DNA of 64,000 nucleotides from Pelagomonas calceolata. Its lineage: Eukaryota; Sar; Pelagophyceae; Pelagomonadales; Pelagomonadaceae. The notes beneath the pieces were generated by a model that was not told the DNA's origin, ran no database searches, and saw only the letters and a program-made list of their open reading frames with translations. Positions 9,409 to 19,000 of the stretch are shown piece after piece. How positions within the stretch are numbered: position 1 is the stretch's first letter; every line of letters starts with the position of its first letter. The DNA lies in NCBI GenBank assembly GCA_918797485.1, contig CAKKNE010000006.1, positions 1,674,001 through 1,738,000 on the forward strand, given 5' to 3'. A program made the translations under genes and the position numbers.

Positions 9409-9966
9409 ATGCGCCGCTGGCTGCTCGTCGCGACCCTCGTCGCCGGCGCCCGGCCGCTGGCGCCGCCCCGGATCGCGCCGCCGACGCTGGGCGTGGACTA
9501 CGGGCTGCGGCGCGTCGGCGTGTGCGTGGGCGTCGGCTTCGCGAGCCGGCCGCTCGAGGTCATCGAGCACGACGAGGACATCGACGCGGTCGTGGCCCGG
9601 TTGCTGCAGATCGCGCGGCGCGAGCGCATCGCGTCGATCGTCGTCGGCCTGCCGCTCGAGAAGGACGGCGCCGAGGGCCTCCAGTGCGCGGCGACGCGGC
9701 GCTTCGCGGACGCGCTCGCCGCCGCGGCCCCGGCGACGCCCCTGGTGCTCTGGGACGAGCGCTTCTCGTCGCGCGAGGCGGAGGCGCTGCTGGCGCACCG
9801 GCCCGGCGCCGCGCTCGACGCGGTCGCCGCCTGCGTCATCCTCGATGATTTTTTCGCCTCGGCGGACGACGGCGCCGCGGCGCCGCCCGCGCCGCCCGCG
9901 CCCGCGCCGGCGGCGCCGCCGAAGCGGCGCCCGCGGCCGAAGCCGCGGCTGCGGTACCTCGAGTAA
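9409..9966 (+). CDS. YqgF/RuvX-type RNase H-fold nuclease, probably organelle-targeted
   Basis: 185 residues. The core starts with LGVDYGLRRVGV (first catalytic Asp in the GxDxG-like motif), followed by IASIVVGLPLEKDG, then LWDERFSSREAEALL (the DER/ExS signature) and a final ALDAVAACVILDDFF with the last acidic residue. This is the complete YqgF/RuvX pattern of a bacterial-type Holliday-junction resolvase or rRNA-processing nuclease. The N-terminus (MRRWLLVATLVAGARPLAPP) reads as a signal peptide, so entry to the plastid by the secretory-type route of red-lineage algae is likely. The C-terminal 30 residues are a Pro/Ala tail not found in bacterial members. Confidence 0.85.
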   Translation: MRRWLLVATLVAGARPLAPPRIAPPTLGVDYGLRRVGVCVGVGFASRPLEVIEHDEDIDAVVARLLQIARRERIASIVVGLPLEKDGAEGLQCAATRRFADALAAAAPATPLVLWDERFSSREAEALLAHRPGAALDAVAACVILDDFFASADDGAAAPPAPPAPAPAAPPKRRPRPKPRLRYLE

Positions 9967-9993
9967 CGAAATTAATTAGACACGGCGACATCA

Positions 9994-11896
9994 TCACAGG
10001 GTTACGTCCCACGGCACGCGGTCGACGCGTCCCGCCGGCGGCGCCGCTCCGAGGTGGAGGTGCTCGCGCAGGAAGGCGCCGCAGTAGTCGAGCGCGCGCC
10101 GGTTCCGCGGCGACGAGTGCGTGCCCTCGACGTCGGCGATGACGCGCGAACCGCCGTAGGCGCGGGCGAGCGCCTCCGTGTGCTGGGCGCCGAGCAGGGC
10201 GTCGCCCGTGGCGCGGAGGAAGAGCGCGGGCGCGTGGCACAAAGGGGCGCGCGCCACGGGCCGGAGCTCGTCGAGCGTGACGCCGGCGCGCTCGCGCACG
10301 CTCGCGTCGAGGAGCGCGATGACGGCCTGCGCGACGGGCCACGGCGCCGAAAACCCGCCGACCGTGCTCCGCTCGGCCAGCTCCGCCGCAACCTGTGCGG
10401 AAATCAAATTTTACGGCGTGTTCGTGCTGAATCATCGCGTCGTCCTCGCACCCGACGCACTGGTTGATTTCCACACAGGCCGCGACCTGCCGAACGTCTG
10501 CATACGATCCATCGAGGACGCAGCACGCGAGCGCGGCGTCGTATTTCGCCATGCAGAACAGCAACGCCGCGGCTCCGGCCGACGAGCCCCAGCCCGCGAT
10601 CCGGGACACGCGCGCGTCGCCGCGCAGAAACTGCACGGCTGCGGCAATGTCGTCCGCCTCGCGAAACCCGAGCGTGACCACGTCGCCCTCCGAGAGCCCT
10701 GCGCCCGCGAAGTCGAGCGCGAGCACCGAGCAGCCGAGCGAGAGCAGGAGCGCCAAGTAGTGCACCGCCTGAACGCGCGACGCCGAGTTCGCGTGGCAGA
10801 AGATGACGCAGGGCCGCTTTGCGGCGTCGTCGACCGCCCAGTGGCTCGCGACGAGGCGCTCGCGCCGGACGTTGCTTAAAGTAATGTCGCGCCGCAGCAC
10901 GCGTCCCTCCGCGATTTCGAACGACGTGGGGCCGAGACTCTGCGCGTCGTATGCGGCGCGCGGCGGCCGGATGATCGCCGCGACGAGGCCCTCGTAGAGC
11001 GCCGTGAGCGAGTCGCGTCGTTTTGGTTTCTCGAGGCGGGGCCGCGGCGGCCGCTCGGCCCAGGCCGCGGCGGCGTAGTCGTCAAGTAGGAGGAGCAGCG
11101 CGCGCGCGGCGTCGGCCGTCTCGAGCCGGAACGCGAAACGCCGGTCGCCCGCCTCGAACCGCACGCTCGCCCCGCGCCCGACCCACCGCTGGGGGCGACA
11201 CGTCGCGACCGCCGCGCCGTCGGCGCCGAGCACGTCGGCGCCACGGCAGCTCGCCCTCAAGACGACGCGCCGCCCGGCAAGCCGCGCGGGCGCCCCGGCC
11301 GTCGCGCGGAAGGCCACGGTGCCAAAGGCCGGCCACGTTGCGGCGAGCGCGAGGAAGTCGCGCGCGGCGTCGGCCCGCGGGTCGCGGCGCCGCGCGCCGA
11401 GCTCGAGCACCACGTCGACCGCCCAGTCGTCCAGGGCCCGCGCCCGGAGGACGCGCCGGCTGAGGCACCGCGGCAACGCGGCGCGCACCTCCGCCAACGA
11501 GAGCGGCGGCGCGCTTCCGTCGACGAGCTGGGCGGCCGCCGCCCGCGCGCCGTCGCGGACGGGGCACGGCCACGTGTCGGCCAGCGCGCAGCAACGCGCC
11601 TGGCGAAAGGCCAGGTCCCGAAGCGCCGCGTCCTCCTCCACGGCGGCCCGGAGCCCGGCCGTCCAAAGTCGCACCAGAATCACGAGGCGGCCGCCGTTCG
11701 CCAGCGCCGTCGCGCGGCCGAGGGGCGCCGCCTCGACGGCGCCGGTCGCGCTCGCCGCGTGGAGGGCGAGAAACCGCGCGTGCGGTTTTTTCACGTCGAG
11801 GCGCGCCGCCGCGGTCGCGAGCGCGTCCCCGACGCTTGCCCCGTCCTGCAACGCGAGTTCACAGTCCATGCCATCAGCAAAGTAAATTTTCGCCAT
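9994..11896 (-). CDS. FERM-domain and alpha/beta-hydrolase fusion protein, two exons split by an introner
   Basis: Exons are 11896-10487 and 10392-9994 (602 residues). The first 330 residues look like a FERM module: ubiquitin-like F1 (KIYFADGMDCELAL), helical F2 ending ARDFLALAATWPAFGTVAF and a PH-like F3 ending in LLLLLDDYAAAAW. Residues about 330-600 are an alpha/beta hydrolase with nucleophile GWGSSAGAAA, an Asp in RATGDALLG and a His in VEGTHSSPR, so the Ser-Asp-His triad looks intact. It resembles serine hydrolases of the BEM46/FAM108 kind. FERM domains bind membrane lipids and protein tails, so the fusion may place a lipase or thioesterase at a membrane; that is inference. Reading through the intron shifts frame and loses the catalytic Asp and His, so splicing is required. 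Confidence 0.8.
10393..10486 (-). mobile_element. Introner acting as intron in the FERM-hydrolase gene
   Basis: 94 bp. On the gene strand the upstream target copy GTCGCGGCC supplies the GT donor. The element begins TGTGTGGAAATCAACCAGTG and ends TTTGATTTCCGCACAG, giving the AG. The downstream copy GTTGCGGCG starts the next exon. The inverted ends and the roughly 9-bp near-duplication mark a DNA-transposon-like insertion. Its removal joins the conserved hydrolase frames (DVRQ|VAAELAERS). Confidence 0.85.
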
Positions 11897-12188
11897 AGAG
11901 AGAGCTTAGGAGCTCTTGTTCCTTGGCTTCCTTTTGTCCTCTATTTACTTATTTAGGATGGCATGTCGCTGGCTGCGAGAAAATAAGCTTTAAAACCCGG
12001 TTTTTTTTAAACTAACCCTACCCCTTATACGGCTAGGCGCGCCCCCGCAACCCGAATTGACTATAGCTATTTCCTCTAACCCTTATGCGGATTCTAGCTC
12101 GCGCATAGCCTCGCGCGCGCATGGCGGCAGCGGCAGCACATGCTGCGTGCGTGCCCAGAAAAAAAAAGAACGACACTATATTTACCAC
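11897..12188. other. Gap with repeat pieces
   Basis: About 290 bp. AGGAGCTCTTGTTCCTT at 11909-11925, followed by a T-rich stretch, resembles the SINE-like tail family found at 24745, 27990, 28230 and 45352. CCCGAATTGACTAT lies at 12051-12064. No gene is seen. Confidence 0.4.
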
Positions 12189-13346
12189 CTACGGGAGCGG
12201 CTCGTCGTGGTCGCCGAGCCGCGACAGGTACACGAACGCGTCCGTCCCGAAGCCCTCCATGGACATGAGCGTCAGGTCGCCGCCGAAGTACCGCGCGTAG
12301 GCCCGCGAGATGGGCAGGCCGTAGCCGAGGCCCGCGAGCGGCGCGCCGGCGAAGTCGCTCCCGCCGCCCGAGAAGCCCCGGGCCTGCACGTCGCGCGACG
12401 CCGTCGTGTACAGGTAGGACCAGACGCGCCGCAGGTCGGACCGCGCGATGCCGCCGCCCTCGTCCGAGACCTTGAGGGCGACGTCCTCGTTCGCCTCGCC
12501 GTCGGCGACGACGACGCGCACGGCCGGCGGGTCCTCGGGGCTCGCCTCGCACGACGCGCGCATCGAGTTCTTGAGCAGTTCGAGCAGGATGTAGAAGGCG
12601 TGGTCCGGCACGTACTCGAAGTCCAGGTCCGTGCGGCCCTCGATCTTCACGTCCGGCGCGACGCCGAATTGCCGCTCGCACAGGTGCCGGGCCTGCAACG
12701 CCGCGTCCTCGGCGATGCGCGCCGGCGCCACGGCCGTGCTCAGCAACCCGACGGCGTCCTCGCCGTGGGCCGGCTCCCGCAGCGCGAGGTACTGCCCGAT
12801 GATCATCCGAATGCCGATCCGCGACGTGTAGAAGCTGTCGAGGAAGCTGTGGATCGACGCGTCGTCCTCGAACGCGCCCTCGTAGTTCTCCCGGAGCTCG
12901 TACGCGCCGTGCGCCATGGTGTACAGGACGCCGGCGTGCCGCTCGTAGATCGTCTCCAGTAGTTTGGCGAAGGCCCGCTCCGTGGTAGCATCCGCGGGCT
13001 TGGGCGCCTCCTGGATCTCCAGCGCGGACCGCGCGTACCACTCGCGCACCTTTTTGACCGACGGCATCTCGTGCAGCGCGGGCAGCCGGTCGAGCTCGAC
13101 GACGCGCCGCGCGAGCCGGATCGGCAGCTCGTGGCGCAGGAAGCCCGCGATCGACAAGAGGGCGGTCGTCGCCTCGCGCGCGTCGCCTCTGCTCAGCCGG
13201 AGGTGCTCCTTGCCCGCCTCCCCCAAACCTCGCAGCGACACGCTCGTCTGCGGCTTCGACGCCAGGGCTTTGAGTGACGTCTCCCAGTTGCACCGTCTAA
13301 TCGGCCGGAGCCGCCGCCGGCCGCCGAGGAGCAGGGCGCGGCGCAT
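12189..13346 (-). CDS. Mitochondrial pyruvate/branched-chain dehydrogenase kinase (PDK/BCKDK family)
   Basis: 385 residues from the ATG at 13346; a further in-frame ATG at 13424 would add 26 Ser/Arg-rich residues. The N-terminus MRRALLLGGRRRLRPIRR is a typical mitochondrial presequence. An all-helical four-helix domain follows (SVSLRGLGEAGKEHLRLSRG onward), then a GHKL ATPase domain with the N box ELLKNSMRA, the G1 box VSDEGGGI and the G2 box GLGYGLPISRAYARYFGG. These proteins phosphorylate Ser on the E1-alpha subunit of pyruvate or branched-chain 2-oxoacid dehydrogenase and switch the complex off. PDK and BCKDK cannot be told apart here by eye. Single exon with G/C-ended codons. Confidence 0.9.
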   Translation of the reverse strand: MRRALLLGGRRRLRPIRRCNWETSLKALASKPQTSVSLRGLGEAGKEHLRLSRGDAREATTALLSIAGFLRHELPIRLARRVVELDRLPALHEMPSVKKVREWYARSALEIQEAPKPADATTERAFAKLLETIYERHAGVLYTMAHGAYELRENYEGAFEDDASIHSFLDSFYTSRIGIRMIIGQYLALREPAHGEDAVGLLSTAVAPARIAEDAALQARHLCERQFGVAPDVKIEGRTDLDFEYVPDHAFYILLELLKNSMRASCEASPEDPPAVRVVVADGEANEDVALKVSDEGGGIARSDLRRVWSYLYTTASRDVQARGFSGGGSDFAGAPLAGLGYGLPISRAYARYFGGDLTLMSMEGFGTDAFVYLSRLGDHDEPLP

Positions 13347-13776
13347 ATAGCTGGTGGTGACCGAGCGGTACGAGCTTGAAAGTGCCTTATGAGAGCGCGC
13401 GCTTGCACGAAGATGTTTCACCACTGTCTAGACTTTTTGGTGCTTGTGTGTGCTTGGCAATGCTGCTTGCTAGTGTCTTACAGGCGCTAGCTTCCCAGCC
13501 CATCTTCCCGGCCCGTCGAACAGGCCAAGGCACGTCGCTTGCGACCGGCCGGCCTCTGTTCGGAGCGAAACCTCACACCATTCGTGTCTGGGTTCTCGGG
13601 GGGCAGGGTGAAACAACACCCTATCGCCAATCCCAATAGACACGGTGGCGAAGCGTTCGGGGTCCGTACTACCTGGGGGTGGGTTCAATAAGCGACTCTC
13701 TCTCTCTCTTTCTCTCCAGCCAGTCCTAGCACCATAACAACTCTATGATTAGCATCGGAACAGGACAGGGTACACA
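13347..13776 (-). repeat. Full-length member of the CTTATTG/TGTAAGACACTAG repeat family
   Basis: Between 13470 and about 13720, reading the minus strand, there is a GA tract, GTCGCTTATTGAACCCACCC, about 190 bp of interior and then TGTAAGACACTAGCAAGCAG. The 690-790 copy has the same two ends almost directly joined. No open frame or promoter is recognised inside. Confidence 0.55.
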
Positions 13777-15030
13777 TCACGCCTTGAAGGCCGTCGTGTC
13801 GAGCGACTGCGGGTGGTACCGCGGGTCGGCGTCGTACCCGTAGGCGGCCGCGAGGTCGCGGCACGCCGCGGCCAGCGCCGCGTCGAGGCGTTCCACGTCG
13901 GCCCAGGACACGGCCGGGACCTTGGACGGCACCCGCAGCGCCTCGCTGCGCGCGAGCCGCCGCGGCTCGAGGATCGGCTGGACCACCTTCGAGGACGTGG
14001 CGTGGTGGCGGCCGTCGCCCCGGCAGAGGAAGTCGGGGAACCCCGCCGCGCTGCAGACGGCGCGCGGCGACGTCTCCTCGACGAGGAAGCGCGCGTCCGC
14101 GATTTTCTCGAGCCGCCGGTTCTGGAGGAGCCAGAGCCGCGCGGCCCGCCGGACCGGCGGGTCGGTCCGGTCGAGGCCCGGCTCGACGCCGTAGAGCCAG
14201 TCCCAGAAGCGGTCGTGGGCGCGCGTCGCCCGGACCACCGACGAGATGACGCGGAGCGGGTGCCGCACCTGGTGGAACACGACGCAGAAGCGGTGGCGCC
14301 GCGCGTCGAGGCTCGCCGGGTTGTTGATGACGTAGGTCGCCGCCTTCCACGTGAACAGCCACGACACGGACCCCGCGGGCCCGAGGCCCTCGTGGTGCAC
14401 GTGTATGCCGAGCCGGGCGAGCATCTCCCACGTGAAGTGCGTGCCGCTCCGCTGCACGCCCGTGACCAGAATCTGGCGCTTCGCGGGGCCGCGCCGCTCG
14501 CCCTCGCCCGGGCACGCGGCCTCGCCCCGGAGCGAGATCCGCGCCCGCGCGCAGGCCTCCGCGTCGGGCCGGTCGTACCAGAAGATGCCCTCCGCGCTCG
14601 CGTTGCGCCGCGGCGCCGCGCAGCGGTCCGTGGCGAAGAACGCGTCGGGCGGCGGGCCCCGGGCGCCCCACGTCGCCGTCGTCGCGAAGGGCGTCGCCGG
14701 GCGCGCCGCGGGCGCCGCCGCCGCCGCCGCCCGCGGTTTCGCTTCCGGCGGCGCCGCGGGCGCCGCGGGCGCCGACGCCGGCGCCGCCGGCGCCGCCGCC
14801 GCGAGCTCGGCGTCGACCGCGCGCTGGCGCGCCGCGAGCTCGAGGAGCTCGTGCTCGAGCGCGCGCACTCGCTCCGCGCGCGCGCCGACGGCGTCGCCGA
14901 CGCGCGCCGCGGCCAGGACGGCGCGAGTCCTAATGACGACCGCGGCGAGCGCCAGTAGGGCTAGCAGCCGGAGCGCGGCGCCGCCGAGCGACCGCTCCCG
15001 CGCGTCCTTGCGCGCGGCGTCCGACGCCAT
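13777..15030 (-). CDS. Type II membrane sulfotransferase
   Basis: 417 residues. A short basic cytosolic tail is followed by one membrane segment (about 17-38, LRLLALLALAAVVI), a coiled-coil stem (about 45-80) and an Ala/Pro linker. The lumenal catalytic domain carries the 5'-phosphosulfate loop ILVTGVQRSGTHF (about 185-197) and the 3'-phosphate-binding segment HQVRHPLRVISSV (about 248-260), the two PAPS-binding motifs of sulfotransferases. It should sit in the Golgi and transfer sulfate from PAPS to a glycan, protein or small molecule; the acceptor is unknown. It is divergent from LSM2 across a 379-bp gap. Confidence 0.85.
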   Translation of the reverse strand: MASDAARKDARERSLGGAALRLLALLALAAVVIRTRAVLAAARVGDAVGARAERVRALEHELLELAARQRAVDAELAAAAPAAPASAPAAPAAPPEAKPRAAAAAAPAARPATPFATTATWGARGPPPDAFFATDRCAAPRRNASAEGIFWYDRPDAEACARARISLRGEAACPGEGERRGPAKRQILVTGVQRSGTHFTWEMLARLGIHVHHEGLGPAGSVSWLFTWKAATYVINNPASLDARRHRFCVVFHQVRHPLRVISSVVRATRAHDRFWDWLYGVEPGLDRTDPPVRRAARLWLLQNRRLEKIADARFLVEETSPRAVCSAAGFPDFLCRGDGRHHATSSKVVQPILEPRRLARSEALRVPSKVPAVSWADVERLDAALAAACRDLAAAYGYDADPRYHPQSLDTTAFKA

Positions 15031-15409
15031 GGGGCTGCCTCAGCTACCAGGGGTCCGCACCGTGCCTCGGGGCTGCCTCGGCCGGTGTGGCAAAGACCCA
15101 GCCGTAGGAACGCAAACGTACCGTGGTAAATAACCCCCCCCCCGCGGGAAAGCTCTACCCAAGCCCCTCTAGCCCGTACCGTAGGCACCACGGTACTGCG
15201 GTACCCATTGCCGTCGCATAATCGCTCTATTATTCGCGTCTCGCTAGCGCTACGGCCAATAGCGCATTTATTGGACTCGCGCAGCTCGGACGACGGGCGT
15301 TCGCGTGCTTGATCCGTTGGACCCAGCCCTCGCAAGCTGCCGCCGCGGGTAGCACCGGTCGCGAGCCGCCAGCGCCGCAGCGGGATCGCCCGGCGCGCGG
15401 CCGGCGAGG
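15031..15409. promoter_or_regulatory. Shared upstream region of sulfotransferase and LSM2 genes
   Basis: 379 bp between two divergent genes. It contains a C-run at about 15135-15144 and a less GC-rich stretch at 15200-15275. No TATA box or known element can be named with confidence. Confidence 0.3.
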
Positions 15410-15691
15410 ATGCTCTTCTACAGCATGTTCAAGACGCTAGTGGGCAAGGAGATCGCGGTGGAGCTCAAGAACGACGTCGCGCTCACGGGGACGCTGCACT
15501 CGATCGACCAGTACCTGAACATAAAGCTGCTGGACGCGCGCGTCGTCGACGCGGCGCGGCACCCGCAGCTCGTGGCCGTGTCGTCGGTCTTCGTGCGCGG
15601 CTCCGTGGTGCGGTACGTGCAGCTGCCCGCGGCCGACGTGGACGCGGAGCTGCTGCAGGACGCGTGCCGCAAGGCGAGCGTGAAGGCCTAA
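15410..15691 (+). CDS. LSM2: U6 snRNA-associated Sm-like protein LSM2
   Basis: 93 residues, single exon. The sequence MLFYSMFKTLVGKEIAVELK and later DQYLNIKLLDARV and FVRGSVVRYVQLP match LSM2 over the full length, including both Sm motifs. LSM2 is one of the seven subunits of the LSM2-8 ring that binds the 3' end of U6 snRNA in the spliceosome, and of the LSM1-7 ring in mRNA decay. Length agrees with the family (about 95). The start is certain because the family begins MLFYSFFKT. Confidence 0.97.
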   Translation: MLFYSMFKTLVGKEIAVELKNDVALTGTLHSIDQYLNIKLLDARVVDAARHPQLVAVSSVFVRGSVVRYVQLPAADVDAELLQDACRKASVKA

Positions 15692-16075
15692 GGGAACCGC
15701 GTTGATTTTTTAGCGACGGTCATGCGTGCGCGAGGGGGGGGGCGCCGGGCGCCGCGAGAGTCGGTTGCCGCGGCATGTACTCACTATCCGTGACACCTTA
15801 TGTCTCCCGATCGATGCGGGGGGGGCGCTCCGGCCGGCCCGCGCCGCGCCGCGAGCTCGGAGACCCCGAAACCGAGGTTTCATCTCCTGGGCAAGGCGTA
15901 GCCATCGACGCCGGGGAGCGTGCCGAAAGGCGTCCGGGGCGGCCGCCGCCACGAAAGCGTAGCATACGTGTCGACCGTCGCTGGGCGCGCGGGGCTGCCC
16001 AGTTCTGAGGGCGGCCCGGTTCTAAGCGAGGTGCTGCCCGCCGGCCCCCCGAGCCCGGCGTATAGATTGCGGAAG
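15692..16075. other. Gap before the ferlin-like gene
   Basis: A frame open from 15920 joins the downstream gene, but the first 52 codons are Arg/Gly/Pro-rich and unlike a C2 domain, so 15692-16075 is treated as leader DNA. A G-run lies at 15737-15743 and another at 15821-15826. Nothing else is recognised. Confidence 0.4.
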
Positions 16076-19000
16076 ATGGGCGACGTCAGCGACCGGTTGG
16101 AGGTCAAGGTCGTCGCCGCGCGGGGGCTCGGCGAGGTCGAGGGCGGCGACTGCAACCCGTTCGCGCTGGTGCGGTGCGGCGCCGAGGAGGAGCGGACGGC
16201 CGTCGCCTCGGCGACGTCGGCGCCCGAGTGGAACGCGAGCACGATGATCTTCACGGACGTCGCCGACGCGGCGGACGACGTCGTCGTCGCCGTCATGCAC
16301 AAGGCCCTGTCGGCGGCGCGGGACCAGGCGCTGGGCCGCGCCGTGATCAGCCTGCGGACGTGCTTCCAGGCCGTCGGCGTCGAGCAGGACGACTGGTTCC
16401 CGCTCGAGGACGCGGACGGCCGGGCCTGCGGCGAGGTCCGGCTCGAGCTGGCGTACTTCGTGGACGCGGACGACGACTTCCCGGAGGACGACTCGGACGA
16501 CGAGGCGGCGAGCGGCGGCGAGCCGAACATGGTCCGGGGCACGATCTGCCGCGCGCGCGGGCTGCGGCACCCGGACCGCGCGGGCCCCGTCGACGCGTAC
16601 TGCACGGTGCGCGTCGGGCGGCACAAGGCCTCGACGGCGACGGTCCGCCGCAGCAACGGGCCGCTCTTCGACCACGCGTTCGAGCTCCCGTGCGGCGACG
16701 GCGCGGCCTGCGTCCGGGTCAAGGTCAAGGCGCGCGCCGCGTTCGGCTCGACGCTGATCGGGGAGGCCGTGCTGCCCATGGTCGAGGTCGCGGCGCACGG
16801 CGAGCCGGGCTGCTCGCGCTGGTGCCGGCTGGAGGGCAAGGACGGGGAGGTCGGGAAGGAGCGGGGCGCCGTGGAGCTGCAGATCGCGTGGGTGCGCGAC
16901 CGCAAGTACGCGCGGTCGCTCGCACGGCTGGGCGCGAGCCTCGGGGACCTCGCGGGCGGCCTCTGGGGCCCGGGCCTAGGGGCTCGTACGGAGGGCGCGG
17001 AGGACCGGGACGAGGGGCCGAAGGAGGACTGGCTGCTCGAGGAGGACGCCTTCGCGCCGCAGCACCTCACGTCGCGGGAGCAGGAGGAGCTGGACGAGCG
17101 GCGGAGCGCGGGCGCCATGATGGCCGGGCGCGTCGTCGACGAGCTCGAGGGCCGCCGCGCCGCGGCCATGAAGCCCGGCGACTACGCCGTGCAGGTCCAC
17201 GTCATCGAGTGCCGGGACCTCAAGGCGGAGGACCTGAACGGGCTGAGCGACCCCTACGCGCGCGTGCGCGTCCACGGCCGCCAGCGCAAGACGCGCGTCG
17301 TGAAAAAGGTGACGTCGTGCGTCTTCGACGACGTGCTGCACTTCTCCCTGCCGAACCTGACGACGGCGGCCGCCGAGGCGGCCGCCGTCGACATCGCCAT
17401 CCTGGACCACGACGCCATCGGCCGGCACGCGACGATCGGGAGCGCGAGCTTCGACCTGCGGAAGGTCCACGCGCTCGCGGACCACGAGTTCTACCGCAAG
17501 TGGGTCGGGCTCGTCGACACGACGAACAGCGCGGACAACGGCTACCAGGGCTTCCTCAAGTGCTCCGTGACCGTGCTCGGGCCCGGCGACGAGCAGCGGG
17601 CCCACGACCTCGACGCGGAGTACCAGCGGGAGCTGGAGCGGGAGGAGGAGGAGGGGCGGGGCATCGCCCTGAGCGGGCCGACGCTGCCGCCCGCGCGCCT
17701 GACGTTCCTCGTCGTGTACTGCTGGGAGGCGGAGGACCTGCCGGCCACGAAGCGGAACCTCCTCGCGTCGAACCTGCTCAAGTGCTACGTCGTCGCGGAG
17801 GCGGGCGGCGCGTCCTGCCGGACGCAGACGCGCCGGTGCCGGGCCGACCCGAAGTTCGGCGAGGAGCTCTGGTTCCCGGTCACCGAGCCGGTCGAGTTCC
17901 GGCGCGTGGCCGTCGGCCTGGCGGACTACGTCTGGGGCGGGCGCGACCGCACCGTCGCGTACCTGTACCTGGACGTGGACGACGTGCCGCGGAGCGACCG
18001 CGCGGTCAAGACGTCGCTCTTCGGCACGACGTATCAGGGCCCGCGGCCGCGGTGGCACAACCTGTACGGGGCGCCGCGCGGCGTCCAGGGCCGGCGCGGC
18101 GCGCCCCAGAACCGGTACGGCGCCGGGGCCTCGACCTACCGCGGCCGCGTCCTGCTGTCCCTGGAGGTGCTGACGCGGCCGCCGCGGCGCGAGGCCACCG
18201 TGCCCCACCGCAAGGCCTTCGCCTTCCGACCGACGCCCGGGCTGAAGCCGGCCACGGCGCCCTACCACCTGCGGGCCCTCGCGCTGATGGGCTCGGAGCT
18301 GCCCGTCGTCCGGGCGCCCGGCCGGCCGCGGCCGCTGAAGCTCGGCCTGACGGTCGCCATCGGCAACCACGTCCTGGAGTACGCCGCGGCGGCCAACGCG
18401 CGGGGCGTCGTCGAGTGGAACGAGCTCCTGACGCTCAAGGGCGTGCACCTGCCGGTGCTGCTCGAGGAGCTGCCCGACGTCGTCGCGTGCGTCGTGGCCG
18501 GGCGGCGCCACGTCGGCTTCTGCCGCATCCCCGCGGCGGCGCTGCTCAAGGAGCAGATGCGCGGCGCGCCGACGTGGCACCGGCTCACGGCCGAGGCGGC
18601 GCGGGGCGGCCTCGGCGACGAGAACCCGGGCGCCCTGCTGCTGCAGCTCGGCCTGGGGCTGAGCGAGGACGCGAACGACCCGCACTTCAGGTGGGACGAC
18701 CTCGGGCTCCTCGAGAAGTTCGCGGACAAGCGGCCCTGCTGCGTCCGCGTGTACGTGTACCAGGCGCGGAACCTGCCGCCGGCGACGGCCGAGGGCCTGC
18801 TCGACCCCTACGTCAAGGTCCGGTTCTGCGGCCGCAAGGAGAAGACGCGCGCGCACGCCCACACGACGAACCCGCTCTTCTACGAGACGCTGGACCTGCA
18901 CGCCCTCGTGCCGCGGGACGCGCGCTACGGCCCGGACGTCGTGCTGCAGGTCTGGAACCGGCGCGCGGTGGGCCGGCGCAACGCGGCGATCTGCTCGCTC

